Shown here: positions 40,601 through 53,256 of the stretch, piece by piece
Layout: every line of letters starts with the position of its first letter
Numbering within the stretch: the first letter of the stretch is position 1
Origin: Dermacentor variabilis
Taxonomy: Eukaryota > Arthropoda > Arachnida > Ixodida > Ixodidae
DNA length: 64,000 nucleotides
Direction of reading: 5' to 3'
Assembly: GCF_050947875.1 (NCBI RefSeq)
Contig: NC_134572.1
Coordinates: forward strand, 154,587,105 to 154,651,104
Notes under the pieces: generated by a model
The model's database searches: none
Told to the model about the DNA's origin: nothing
Seen by the model: only the letters and a program-made list of their open reading frames with translations
Position numbers and translations under genes: made by a program

Positions 40601-41267
40601 TGCGTATGATACTAAGCGTCATCTAGCGCCGCCGGCGGAAAGCCGTAGTGTGGCCTCGGAAATCCATGGCACGCCTGTGTGCGCGAAAGCTGAGAAATTC
40701 GCCTTGCGGCAAACGGGCTCCTCTCCCGGGCTTCTTTCAGCACACACTAGGCCGCCTGGTGCTGTTGCCGAGAAGTCCGCGCGTGGCTTCCGAGATGAGA
40801 AGCGCTGCATGCCGGTGCTTGCGAACACTTAGATTTCTTGCCTCTCTGGCCGCACCCTCAGTGGCACAGACTCAATGACCAAACGTGGTGAGATGTTCAT
40901 TGAAGAGCAAAACCCAGAAAGCGCATTTGTAGCGCAGCAAGTACAAGTGTAGAGGTTCTGTCGTTGAGGGACCCTTGTAACGTTCTTTCGATTGCACACA
41001 GCATCGGAAAAATATAAACAATCATTTTGTCATTGTTGAGCGGCACATTCCAAATGACACAACTATTTTTCCCAGATTCGGGACAGATGTTCATTGAAGG
41101 ACGCACACACCTATAGACCCAGTGACCCAAGTTGGCAACGAAGAAGTTCATTGAACACCAGCACGCACCAAACGACACCTACTGGGTGCTCCAAGTGTGC
41201 GTAATAGAGATCCTTCGAAGAGCGGTACTTACCCAGTCCGGCATGTACAGTTGGTTGAAAAAGCGGC
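40600..41267. repeat. Probable dispersed repeat of unknown class
   Basis: A GC-rich block (40618-40830) with short overlapping frames on both strands, then a segment with recurring GTTCATTGAA units (40888, 41088, 41146). Spacing and composition suggest a repeat, but I cannot name it. Confidence 0.3.
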
Positions 41268-41370
41268 ACATAATGTGCACATGGCCGCATACTTAGTGAA
41301 CCACGGTCGTTCGACGGTTGGCTTCGAGCCCTGTTTCCTCAGCACAGCAGGCCACTGCGCTATCCATAGT
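41268..41370 (-). repeat. Possible tRNA-derived SINE
   Basis: The minus strand has TAGCGCAGTGG (plus 41352-41362), a good A box, and GGCTCGAAGCC (plus 41320-41330), a near B box. The start-to-start distance is about 32 bp, shorter than in a tRNA, so the call is weak. Confidence 0.35.
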
Positions 41371-43134
<1,764 letters not shown>

Positions 43135-44174
43135 GGCTGCTGAGGTTGCCGCTAGTTTTGAGATGTGCGTGGTGAAACTTTCTGGAAAACTTGCATTGCA
43201 GTAGGAGAGTGACTGGAACGCCAATGCATTTCATCGCACACTTTACAATTTAACACCTCAACATAGGTGCAGTCCTCGGAACTCAGCGGGCACCTGGCTC
43301 AGCGGGCACCTAGTAATAAGCGTTTGCTCGACGATTAGCCGCAAATAAGCAGGCAACAAGCCCTAATGTGAGATAGTGCATTTATATTATTTACATTATT
43401 CTCTAAAAGTGGATAAATATCGAGGTTGTTTGTGTGTTCCGTCGATCAAATTGCCCAGTGCCAATCTACAAAAAATAATGCCATACATAGTGTATGCAAG
43501 CTTGAACTGAATTAATGCCAACAGAGAATCTATGAAGCAGATAATCAAGCATGCCCACAATATTGCTGCATATATTGCACTTTGTCCAATATCCTTAAAT
43601 GGAACCTTCTTACAGCTACTCCAGCTGTTCCTCGGTTAAATCATGTCCGGCTATTTCTATCGCCATAAAACAGCAACTGAAGCCCATAGGTGCCTGTTCG
43701 GACATATTGAGCTGAGACCGCGTCCCGCGTCTTAGCTCAAGATCCAGCGTCCCGCATCCAGTGTCGGCGTCCCACATCAAGCGTCGGCCTTCTTTCGGTA
43801 AAAATCATTCTGAACCACGCACAGCCAACAACTCTTCTATCGCAAAGGTAGCTCATACCTTGTATTTCGGTGTTTACAAAGTTATTCATCGGAAATTTGA
43901 CAACGGCAGGTCGCAAAAAATGCAAGCGATAAAAACGCCTTATGTTACGCCTTATGAAAAAATCTTATGTTAGATCTTCTCAAAGTGCGAAACAATAACA
44001 GGAGATTGAGCCACGTAAGGGGCCGCTTTTGTATCAAGAAGCTTGCCTTTGTGCACAGCGTTCGCCGCCAGCGTTTCCCGGTAAACGTTAAGTTTACATA
44101 AGCTGAAGTTGCCATGAAACATGAAAAGCAGTCACGCGTCTTTAAAGTCTATAGCGTGGCAATCCTAAAGGCTA
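43135..44174. other. Region without recognisable genes
   Basis: No gene recognised. Small tandem similarities such as GCGTCCCGCATCCAGTGTCG units (43720-43790) form a short local repeat. Confidence 0.35.
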
Positions 44175-44300
44175 AGCTTCAGCGTCCGCTCAATGTTTCG
44201 CATTTCACACCCATCAAAATGCGGTTGGGATTTGATCCCACGACCTGTGTTTAGCATCGCAACACCACTGCCGCGAAGCCACCGCGGCGGGTGGTTATGA
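44175..44300 (-). repeat. SINE fragment, Ruka-like
   Basis: Minus strand: CCGCCGCGGTGGCTTCGCGG, then a B box-like GGGATCAAATCCC (about 44225-44240) and GCATTTTGATGGGTGTGAAA. The same order and sequence style is seen in the full SINE at 46022-46263. It is truncated at the 3' side. Confidence 0.7.
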
Positions 44301-45130
44301 AGGATTTTGACTTCAACGCGTCCGTAGAAAATATATTCTGCGGGCGTGTCCTTCAGCAAATAAATATCAAGTTTGTAAGCTTATAAAATTCTTCATGTCA
44401 AGTGGTTGGGCCACAATCCATATGAAGGAGAAATTCAAGAACGCGATGTTCCGCCAGAACAAGGCTATCACAAATAAAGGGACTGCTTTTGGCCCAACAC
44501 TGAAATTGTAACAGCTCCTTCGGCGAGTACTTCTTGAGAACACAAACTTGTGCGAAAAGTATTTTCTAAAAAAGGTGAACATTTGATAAAATGAAACATG
44601 CTTATTATGCCACAAAAGGTTTAAAATTGGCGTTGGGGCTCATATATAGAGATAATGCTCTAGCTTTTAGAAAGCGCCATTCATAAGTCTAGAGTGAATG
44701 AAACATGAAAAACGAAAGCTTTAGCTTTTCTTTTCAAACTTGCTAGTCTCATTGCAAAAATTAGTGTTAATGGCACTCCCTGTAATCGAAACTGATTATA
44801 TGGTAGTTTCTTGGAAAAATAGGTCTGGTTATGTTCGCCTTGCTTTAACACACAGTCATATCTTTAGCAAACACTGGGTCCATAACATCATTCATACAGG
44901 ACTGAAAGAAATCTTCGCTGAAGACGCGTGCAAATTTAGTGTTTAAATTTAAATTTAAACAGAAGCGCAAAGCAAAAGAACAAAATTAAAGCTCCCAGCA
45001 TGCAGGGATATAACGTCATAAGCCTGCGCAGCACACGCAGCAGTCACAGCGTATTCTGGAGGAGCGTCCACATAGGAGATCGTCTGTTTGCGTCGTTTCC
45101 ACCAGAACGTACTCAATTGAAGCTGTTTGT
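44301..45130. other. Region without recognisable genes
   Basis: AT-rich sequence, short frames only. A small AAATTTAAATTTAAA palindromic run lies at about 44936-44960. Confidence 0.35.
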
Positions 45131-45660
45131 GCTCCAGAAATAACAAATTTGATAACGGATGACACACTGCGTAGGCTAATAAAAATGGACGCTGAAAATT
45201 GTGGAATCTCACTATCGACAAACCAAGACGGCAGCACTTCACCGGTAGAACGTTGTGCCGAAAAATGTAATGAACATCTCACCACGGTATTTGCTAACGA
45301 GCTTCCTTTAAATGATTCGCTGACGCTCCAACAGCTGTTCCTTTCACACCCCCTCCCACCAATCCTTATTACGGAACACGGCCGTAACTAGCGTTATCGA
45401 TCGACTTCCGCACAAAACCAGCCCTGGTCCCGGTGGCATCATCGACAAACTACTTAAATTTGCCTGCCATCATTCAGCTAACCTGCTCGAAACAATGATG
45501 CAGCAGGCCCCTTATTCTGGACGATTGCCAGTCTGCATATGTGGTACCTATATTTAAACCTCGCAGCAGCAATCACGCTAACACCTACAGGCCAATTTCG
45601 TTTATGTCCATTTCGTATAAGGTACTACAGAACATCATATTGCCAAGTGGTAGTAACGGT
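45131..45660 (+). pseudogene. CR1/L2-like LINE RT N-terminal fragment
   Basis: Plus strand: ISLSTNQDGSTSPVERCAEK with CNEHLTTVFANE (open 45149-45391), then in another frame VIDRLPHKTSPGPGGIIDKL (the RT entry motif, near 45395-45455) and NLLETMMQQ, then VVPIFKPRSSNHANTYRPIS with FMSISYKVLQNII (45541-45640). These are the first RT blocks of a CR1/L2/jockey-type ORF2. Frame breaks near 45391 and 45530, and the loss of everything after 45660, show a short dead fragment. Confidence 0.75.
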
Positions 45661-46010
45661 AAAGAACGCAGTAACAATAGTGTGAAAGACGAAGTTAACA
45701 TTTGTTGGGCGAACCTATGCCCACAAGAACCGGCTACACGTAAAGCACAAGGATAGCGGCGAACATAGTAGGCGATAGTCAAAATCTGATCAGCGGGTCA
45801 AGCACGTCGGCTTTTATACATCAGTCATCGAAGGTCCAAGCATGGTCGCTGTTGCCCGCGCTTCTTCCAGAAAGTTCTACCTCATTCGCGTCGCGCGATG
45901 AAATCAGATTACACAAGGTACAGTGACTAGACAGCGGATAGAACCATAAGTAACTTTTGAGAAACTTCCGATACATGCAGGCGTGTCCTGCGCTGTGCGA
46001 TAACATTTGT

Positions 46011-46274
46011 TAGGCGGCGAAACATTAAAAAAATTAAACTATGGGGTTTTACGTGCCAAAACCACTTTGATTATGAGGCACGCCGTAGTGGAGGACTGCG
46101 AAAATTTCGACCACCTGGGGTTCTTTAACGTGCGCCTAAATCTAAGCACACGAGTGTTTTCGCATTTCGCCCCCATCGAAATGCAGCCGCCGTGGCCGGG
46201 ATTCGATCCCGCGACCTCGTGCTCAGCAGCCCAACACCATAGCCACTGAGCAACCACGGCGGGTAGGCGGCGAA
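46011..46274 (-). mobile_element. SINE, Ruka-like, with perfect 11-bp target-site duplication
   Basis: Insert 46022-46263 is flanked by TAGGCGGCGAA (46011-46021 and 46264-46274). On the minus strand it begins with CCGCCGTGGTTGCTCAGTGG: the A box TTGCTCAGTGGC (plus 46242-46253) and B box GGATCGAATCC (plus 46199-46209) are 44 bp apart, as in tRNA. The body follows with GGGGGCGAAATGCGAAAACA, ending in a TTTAATTTTTTTAAT tail. It resembles the tick SINE Ruka from memory. It is transcribed, if at all, by RNA polymerase III. Confidence 0.88.
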
Positions 46275-46499
46275 TAATGGTCACCCGATAAAGATAAACA
46301 ACTACACATGTCAGTACCCCCTCTTAAAAAGCATAATCCCAATGCTACAAACATAAGAGAAGGAAACATAAAGCGACACTTATTAAACGAAAGTAACAAA
46401 ACAACAAACAAACGAAGTCCAAAGTAACACAGTCCATAAAAATAAGGTGCAGAGTACAGCTATGCAAAGTCCCAAAGTTCGTTAGCGCTGGTAGAGCGG

Positions 46500-46900
46500 C
46501 TTAGGTCGCACAACACGGACTATTTCAGGCCATGAGCGGCGCCGCTATGATAGCGAAATTCCGTCTGGTACGACCTCATTATCGATGGCGCCAATGCATC
46601 GGATGATCGTGTAGGGTCCGAAATAGCCGCGTAAAAGCTTATCTCTAAGGCCTCGTCGGCTTATTGGGGTCCAAACCCCAGCGCGGTCGTCAGGCTGGTA
46701 CTCGAGGTATCGTCGTGGAAGGTTGCAGTGTTGGCTGGCGTTTCTCTGCTGCTTCTTGATCCACTGACGAACGAGCTGGCGGGCTTCTTCAGTGCGCCGA
46801 AGATAGGTGGCGACGTCGACAATCTCTTCATCGGTGATGTGCGGCAGCGTGGCATCGAGAGCCGTCGTTGACTTCCTGCCTAAACCAGCTTGAACTGCGG
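46500..46900 (-). pseudogene. Ty3-like integrase C-terminal fragment
   Basis: Minus strand: DATLPHITDEEIVDVATYLR, RTEEARQLVRQWIKKQQRN, NLPRRYLEYQPDDRAGVWTP, KLLRGYFGPYTIIRCIGAID, NEVVPDGISLS. The YFGPY/NEVVPD block is the GPY/F-type C-terminal module of Ty3-like integrases. It is a separate element from the one at 23.9-30 kb, and only the pol 3' end remains. The segment (46545-46900) is open with no catalytic part. Confidence 0.75.
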
Positions 46901-46994
46901 TATCTGTGTTGTTTCTTGCACCGCCGTGTTTTAAGCGAAGTTTACGTGCGGCAGGACAGCATTTGAAGAGCAGGTCGCCATGCAGTGACCAGCT

Positions 46995-47340
46995 CTTCAA
47001 GAAGACACCCTTGGCCTTCACAAGTGATCAGAAGGCTAACATGATCCTGACTCTGGGGGTGGGGCAAGGCGACAAGAGGAAGGCAGCCAAGCTATTCTGG
47101 ATTTGGCATTATTGAGGACGCCCTAGTCCGTCAACAAAACATAGAACGTACGAAGTCTTTTGCGAGACGGGCAGCCCGGGTAGCTTCCCAAGAAAGCGAC
47201 TGAGGACTGTGACGGTAGCTCAAGAAGCGGAAACGGATGTCTTGGCATTCTTTGCTGCTAACCCTCAGGGTGGCGTGCGCAAAATCAGGGAGGAGGACCG
47301 AGCCTCAAGGTCATCAGTGGGGAGGATATCAAAAAAAAAG
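46995..47340 (+). pseudogene. Tc1/IS630-like transposase, N-terminal HTH part (copy 1)
   Basis: Reads KANMILTLGVGQGDKRKAAK, LFWIWHY, a TGA (47113-47115), then GRPSPSTKHRTYEVFCETGS with PGSFPRKR and AETDVLAFFAANPQGGVRKI. Helix-turn-helix of the type found before DDE domains in some Tc1/IS630-like transposases (DUF4817-like, by memory). It breaks off near 47335 at an A-rich run. Copy 2 follows 563 bp downstream. Confidence 0.6.
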
Positions 47341-48190
47341 AGAGTGATGATGTCACCCTACTCTAGCATAAAAAGAGCTTGCGATAAAGGTAGAAATAGA
47401 TAAAAAGCTGTTTTGTTTTGCCTATTTTCCGGCGTTGAAGAGACAGAAAGTGTAGAGGTTCTCATTCTTTGCGAAAGTTTCTTGTTCACTGACCTCTCGC
47501 AATCAAAATCATTCGGTTCGATCTTTGTACAATTTTAACACCACATTCATCTATGTTAGCGCATTTTCTACTCTGTATTGTTTGTATACGTATTCAACTG
47601 TGTATTCTAATTATTGTACAATCAGCGCACAGTGACAAGAGGAAGGCAGCTAAGTTATTCCGGATTTGGCATTGTAGAGGATGCCCTAGTCCGTCAACAA
47701 TTCATAGAACGTACGAAGTCTTTTACGAGACGGGCAGCCCAGGTAGCTTCCCAAGAAAGCGACAGAGGACTGCGACGGTAGTTCAAAAAGCGGAAACGGA
47801 TGTTTTGGCATTCTTTGCTGCTAACCCTCAGGGTGGTGTGCGCAAAATCAGGGAGGAGGACTGACCCTCAAGGTCATCAGTGGGGAGGAAAATAAATAAA
47901 AAGGGTGATGATGTCACCCTACTCTTGCATAAAAAACAGCTTGTGACAAAGGCAGAAATTGATAAAAAGCTGTTTTGTTTTGCCTCTTTTCCGGCGTTGA
48001 AGAGACAAAGTGTAGAGGTTCTCATTCTTTGCGAAAGTTTCTTGTTCACTCACCTCTCGCCTTCAAAAGCATTCGGTTTCATCTTTGTACAATTTTAACA
48101 CCGCATTACTCTATGTTAGCGCATTTCCTGCTCTGCATTTTTGTATACGTATTCAAATGTGTATTCTAATTATTGTATAATCTTTAAGTG
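47071..48190 (+). repeat. Tandem duplication, period about 563 bp, within the transposase relic
   Basis: GACAAGAGGAAGGCAGC at 47071 recurs at 47634. Similarity is high by eye and continues through the transposase N-terminal part, an A-rich junction, GTGATGATGTCACCCTACTC, and a downstream non-coding stretch to ATTCTAATTATTGTA. A third, partial copy of the non-coding part lies at about 49017-49125. Confidence 0.88.
47634..47864 (+). pseudogene. Tc1/IS630-like transposase, N-terminal HTH part (copy 2)
   Basis: Same protein segment as copy 1 but without the TGA: DKRKAAKLFRIWHCRGCPSP, TYEVFYETGSPGSFPRKRQR, TDVLAFFAANPQGG, stop after REED (47862-47864). It is a duplicate of the N-terminal half; the DDE part follows only once, after 48263. 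Confidence 0.6.
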
Positions 48191-48262
48191 TACTTCCCCT
48201 CTTACACAATGTCTCTAGGGGCCTGTAAGTTATGCTTAAATAAAATAAAAAATAATATATGT

Positions 48263-48960
48263 AGCCGCACCATGTACACCGTCATGAAAAACTTGAAGAC
48301 TGAGATTTCGGACACAGCCTTGACTTTCCCAATTGGACTTTCACGAAATGTAAAAAACCAGACTTTTCTGATTCGTGTGCTTTGGACGGATGAGACTAAT
48401 TTCTTCAGAAACGCATAAGTTAATCTTGAGAACGCGCCCTACTTGAGTAATAGGAATCCTCATTGGCTTGCACAAACACGACATCAATATCAGTGATCGT
48501 TTAATGTGTGCAGCGGTATTTTTGATGTCAATATCATCGGACCCATCTTTTTGACAACACTTAACGACGCAACACTACATTAACGACCTCCTCGAGGGCC
48601 CCGTGAATGTTGTCCTTTGCAATGTTTTATTTGCGCACCTTCGGAATATCTGGTTTCAACACGATGATGCTCCTGAGCATGGTAGTAGTCAGTCTCGAGC
48701 GTGGCTCGACAAGCTTTATCCTGGACAGTGGATTGACCGGCACAGACGTGCACTCTGGCCTGCAACGTAGCCGGACATGATCCCGCTGGACTTCTTGTGA
48801 GGCTACGTGAAAGATTGCATGTATGGCAGCAAAACTACCGCGAGATTCCACCGCGAGTTTCCAACGTCATTGGTCAAACCTGCAACAGCGTCGATGTTCG
48901 AATGAAACAAGTACTGAATTGTTACTGACGGTGACCTTTTTGAGGACGTGCTATAAGTGG
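48263..48960 (+). pseudogene. Tc1/IS630-like transposase, catalytic DDE part
   Basis: Plus strand: RVLWTDETNFFRNA (first Asp, 48376-48415), NLENAPYLSNRNPHWLAQ-type text, IFDVNIIGPIF, then WFQHDDAPEHGSSQSRAWLD (second Asp, near 48652-48712), DRHRRALWPAT, then PDMIPLDFF and GYVKD (48772-48812), where a third acidic residue is expected. Several stops and frame shifts. The segment before 48263 ends with an AATAAAATAAAAAATAAT tract, apparently the 3' tail of a retroelement inserted in the transposase. Confidence 0.65.
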
Positions 48961-49009
48961 CAGTGGAAAATAAACGCTCAAGATTAGTGTAAAATGGGAC
49001 TGTTTACCG

Positions 49010-49476
49010 CGCTTTCATGATGTCACGCTACTCTTACGTAAAAAGAGCTTGTGACAAAGGTAGAAATAGGTAAAAAACTCCTTTGTTTTCGCTCTGTTAC
49101 CGCGTTCAAGAGACAGAAAGGGTAGATTGTTAACCAGCTGCACCTTTGGATGTTTCTTTGTGGGCGGCTGAGACACCTTACGCGCTTTTGTTTCTTTTTT
49201 ATTGAAATAAACTCCTGAGCATCTTTTTTCTGTTCTTCCGAGAGCTGCTTTTTGCGTCTTGCGCACTGCTTTTCTTTTTCTTTTAGCATGGTTGAATTTC
49301 TTTTGTAGCTTTGTTTCATGATACGAGAAGTTTAAAGCTATGCCGAGTGCCACATGACTGATCACAAGATTCTTGCGTCCGCAGATGCCACCGCTAGTTA
49401 AGTCGCGCACCAGGCCGGTTAGGTCGCGAAACCTCTCATGCCATTGTACATAACAAAGCCTCGTGCGATGCGGCAA
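49010..49476 (-). other. Unassigned 153-codon frame overlapping a repeat copy
   Basis: The minus-strand frame has a basic middle (NHAKRKRKAVRKTQKAALG) and no known domain. Its C-terminal part is the third copy of the repeat described at 47071-48190, whose minus-strand frames look similar (CHKLFLRKSSVTS versus VTSCFLCKSRVTS). It may be a remnant of an element ORF. I cannot name it. Confidence 0.3.
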
Positions 49477-52400
49477 TAAACGAATGCAGCCGTATATCTT
49501 TCAAAGATTGCTTGGTGGAGCTTGAACAGCGGCGCGCGAGCGCCAGTCTATTTCTTATTTCGCGTATTTAGCTTCACATCAGCACAAAATGTATGCTTGA
49601 TTCGGAAGTTAGTTAAGGTGCCCAAAAACTTCGTAATTGACATGTTGGCGATTCAAGCTGTCATTAAAAAGTTGACTAATCAAAAACAAATATTTAATAC
49701 TTCGTGATGAAAACATTAGTGGCTGTAAGTACACACAACAGACGCTACAATACAGTCGGTGCGATTTCTGTACACCTCTTCTTTCTTAAAAATCTTGGTT
49801 CAAGTTAAGTGGGACGCCAGGTATAATGCATTTTCTGCATTTTTTACAACGTAAAAGCTCATGTGAAACGCGTGCTTGGTTGCTGGAGAAAGGGGTGCGT
49901 GCCTCGGAGGCATCCGAGGAACTCGGATAGCGAGGAGCGTCTGCCGACGCCGTTTTAGAGCTCGAGAGTGGCGCCATCTACTGGGCGCGTGCGCAGTACG
50001 CGCGCCACTCCGATGACGTCACCAGCACCTCCTAGTGGAGTGTGACATGTTCTGCGAACGGACGCCGATGGTACGCCACCTTAGCCGTGACCGCGAGCAG
50101 CGCCTATTCCGTGCGTCTAAATGTCGTACAAAACTCCTTCACGTGACCTGCTCTAGATGCTTACGGATAGGATTGTTTAAGGAATTTCGAGAAGGCAGGA
50201 TGGTGGCGCCATGTCGCGCATTGAACCTCTTGCCCACACCGACCGCTGGTCGTGTGATGTCTCTGCAGTTGGTTCAGTATTTGTTGGCGAGAAGTCGTGC
50301 ATTAGTAGTGGTGTGGCACGTCGGCTTTTGGTCTCAGTGAACTCTGGTGGTGCGAGACCCGTATTTCTGAAGAATTCAGTGGTGCTGACGATCGAAATAT
50401 TCAAGTGGCGTAGTGCCTTGGTAATGCAATTTGCGAACAGGCGCTGTGCAGTAGCGTCGCCTAGTTCACCCTTTTCGGAAGAGTGATCACATCGCACATG
50501 CACCTTTACTTGACGAGCGTCGTAGACGGAGATATTGTACGTGTTGCTCGCCACGACTTATCTTACGTAAGTAATATAATGCTTAAGGTTGTGCATGCTC
50601 AGTGCATGTTTTCAATCGTCTTCAGTGCTAGTGCGCTATCCTTGACTTCATGTGATATATCTTTATCGTAGGCTTTACGACAACTATCACGTAGTGCTGT
50701 GAACTAAACGGAGCTTTAGTGACATCACTTGGTCTGTCAGAATTCCACCAACTTAATTTCAGAGTAGATGTTAGATTATTGGTACTAAGGGCGCAATAAA
50801 CACAGTGAGGTGGAGCTTAATATTGTGCCCTATGATGTTCAGCTGCATCTCTGCCCGTTTCTCGCGCTCACAGTTTTAGGAAAGGGACGCAGGGTTCTGT
50901 GCAAAATTGGGGCGAGTGAATGTGTATTTGCGTCTGCAATAACTTCACCGCAACATATTGGTGTAATGTGATTAAGCAAACAGTGTATTACGGTGCCAGG
51001 TTGTACCGCAGCCCTAGTTCGTGCTTTCGTGACCCCGTTGCTCTAAAGATACTGCCGCGCCCGCTTTACCATAACTAAAATCCTCTCAAACTCTCTATTT
51101 GACTTATTATTATTTTCACATGCTAAATGGTCCGACCGCAATACATAAAAGTAGTGAGGTGAAGCTTATTAAAGTGGTCATATGATTTGACAGTGTCAGA
51201 CCAAACAGTTTTAGAATTACATGGCCAATACAACTGCCCACACCTTCACTTTAACCATTTTATTAGGACTGTCAAACTAATCTTACAACACAGAAAGAAA
51301 CGTAAACACTTCAAGATTTGATTAGCAAGTAAATCTGGAAAGCACAAATCTGGTGGCCAAGGGTGCGGTGAAGTGCTTTAAACGCTCTGCCGAACACCTT
51401 AGGTGCTTAAGAATTTTTATTATATTAATGCAGCCTGAGCTGACGTAGTGCGATATTGGTTGCTCTACAATTAAAATAATAGTATTGGATAAGAGGACGT
51501 AAGCGACTCGTGTGCTGCTTGGTCATGAAAACCACATGGGCCCCAGAAATACCCAAAACAGGGTTCTTGTTTACGCATGCTGCTTGCGTCCACTAATCTG
51601 AAACTCTGTAATGTCAGCAATATAAAGACAGGCTTAAAAAGAGGGCTTTGAACATCACAACTCATATTTTGTTTCTTCTATACTCATACAACCTAAAGAT
51701 TACGCTGTCGTGACAGCATCTGCCTAGCTCATTGCCACATTTTGCGACAAAAGCAGTGATCACTCAGTTAATGTTGCTGTCCTAATATTACAACATGGAT
51801 TCTTTAAACAGTTCATTTTTAAGCACGATGCATGTCATGCCCAACTAGAAAATTAACCAGGCAATGAACTACTAGAAGTAGCTAAAAAATCAGCAGTCTT
51901 TTGAAGTCAGCTTGATTTGCAGCTCCTAAAATTGCCGATTATTGAATTAGCGAGAGGAAGGAACAGCCTGAATAAACATAAGTCTACATTGTCCGCAAAT
52001 CGAATTTTATTGTTATGAAAATACATGTAAGTGTGCGCAACCTCACGACAACAAAAAGCAAAAAATTGTGTTGAAGATTATCAGTTGCCCTCCTCCATGC
52101 ACCATCTTTTTAATGCACTGTACGGGTCATCATGATCAAACCTGCAGATCCAACACACTGTTCAAATCTAAATGCCACGAAGCTTGTCCGAGTTGGTGAA
52201 TTTCCATCAGTAGCAAACCGCACGAGCACATCATAATTGCCTTTAGTTGTTAGCTCTCTCAGTCAAAGATGAAGGTGATGTGGGATGCTTGCCAAGGGAA
52301 AATAAGTTGCTGAGAGGATGGGAGAGGTTTTGCAGAAGATAGGAGCTCCGTGCAGTGCTGCTGCGAAGCCGTCAATGTGGGAAAATGGCTAGCGGTTGGT

Positions 52401-52531
52401 GACAGTGCCATCAAACGCTGGATGGTCCCGTTCAAGCTCCAGTCATCTGGAGTCTCCTTTGGTACCATATGCAATAGACATGGTCAGGGGCTGGAAATGG
52501 TTGCACAATTTCTAGTCCCAACATGTACTTA
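49477..52531. other. Region without recognisable genes
   Basis: A GC-rich patch at 49960-50560 has a TGACGTCA palindrome (50014-50021), short frames on both strands and a TTACGTAAGT donor-like site near 50563. Together these could be a promoter with a first exon, but no domain was seen (50177-50554 minus, 125 codons; 50211-50486 plus, 91 codons). The rest is AT-rich without features. Confidence 0.3.
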
Positions 52532-53256
52532 AGAGGAAGCTTTAGCTCGGGCCCAACTCCGACGCGGCCTATTCAAATACATGTAAAACGAAAAACGTTT
52601 TTATGAGATAACCCCTGGACCGATTTTGATGAAATTTGTTGCATTTGAAAGAGAAAGTTACATTCTAGTGACTGTTGGAAGCGGAATTTCGATTTAGGAC
52701 TTGAATTTTCTTAGAACAATTTTCAAATATTTGACCGTCTGAAAAAAATAGAAGCACCAAGTTTACAAATCGATAGCTATGCATGAAGAACTGATATCGC
52801 GGTTCTGTAAACAGCATCCATTAGATCATTCAAAGCGGACAAATTCGATATGTCATTTTACATCTTACGTGAATTTGTTACGTTGTTTACAAGGGTTTTG
52901 CAAAAGCTGTATTTCCCTATGATTAAATTTTTTTATATTCATGTGTAACATACCAATTTTGTCCGCTATGAATGTACTTTTAGATGCAATTCACGGAATT
53001 GTATTATAATCTTTAGTGGTTGAGTTACAGAGTTGTAAACTTGATAGTTTCGTTTTCTAAAAATTTTTGATTTTCGCCAATTTTTAATAAATGATTGACG
53101 ACCTAACTCAAAAATTTGAAACAAACAGTCACTAGATTTTAAGTTTTTCTTTTAAATGCAACAAACCTCGTAAAATTTGGTGCAGTGGTTGCCGAGAAAA
53201 ACGAATTCTCCTTTTACATGTATTTAGATAGGAGCACTCGAGCTAAAGCTTCCTCT
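52532..53256. mobile_element. 725-bp foldback MITE with long inverted arms
   Basis: Ends AGAGGAAGCTTTAGCTCG (52532-52549) and CGAGCTAAAGCTTCCTCT (53239-53256) are perfect inverted copies. The arms go on imperfectly for about 170 bp, sharing AAATACATGTAAAA, TTTGTTGCATTT and TCTAGTGACTGTT in inverse orientation. The AT-rich centre has no coding capacity. No target-site duplication could be fixed by eye. Confidence 0.88.

Noticed and set aside
50177..50554. 125-codon minus frame as a gene
   Set aside because: Starts at GTG directly after a stop, no domain, overlaps a similar-length plus frame; kept only as part of a candidate island.
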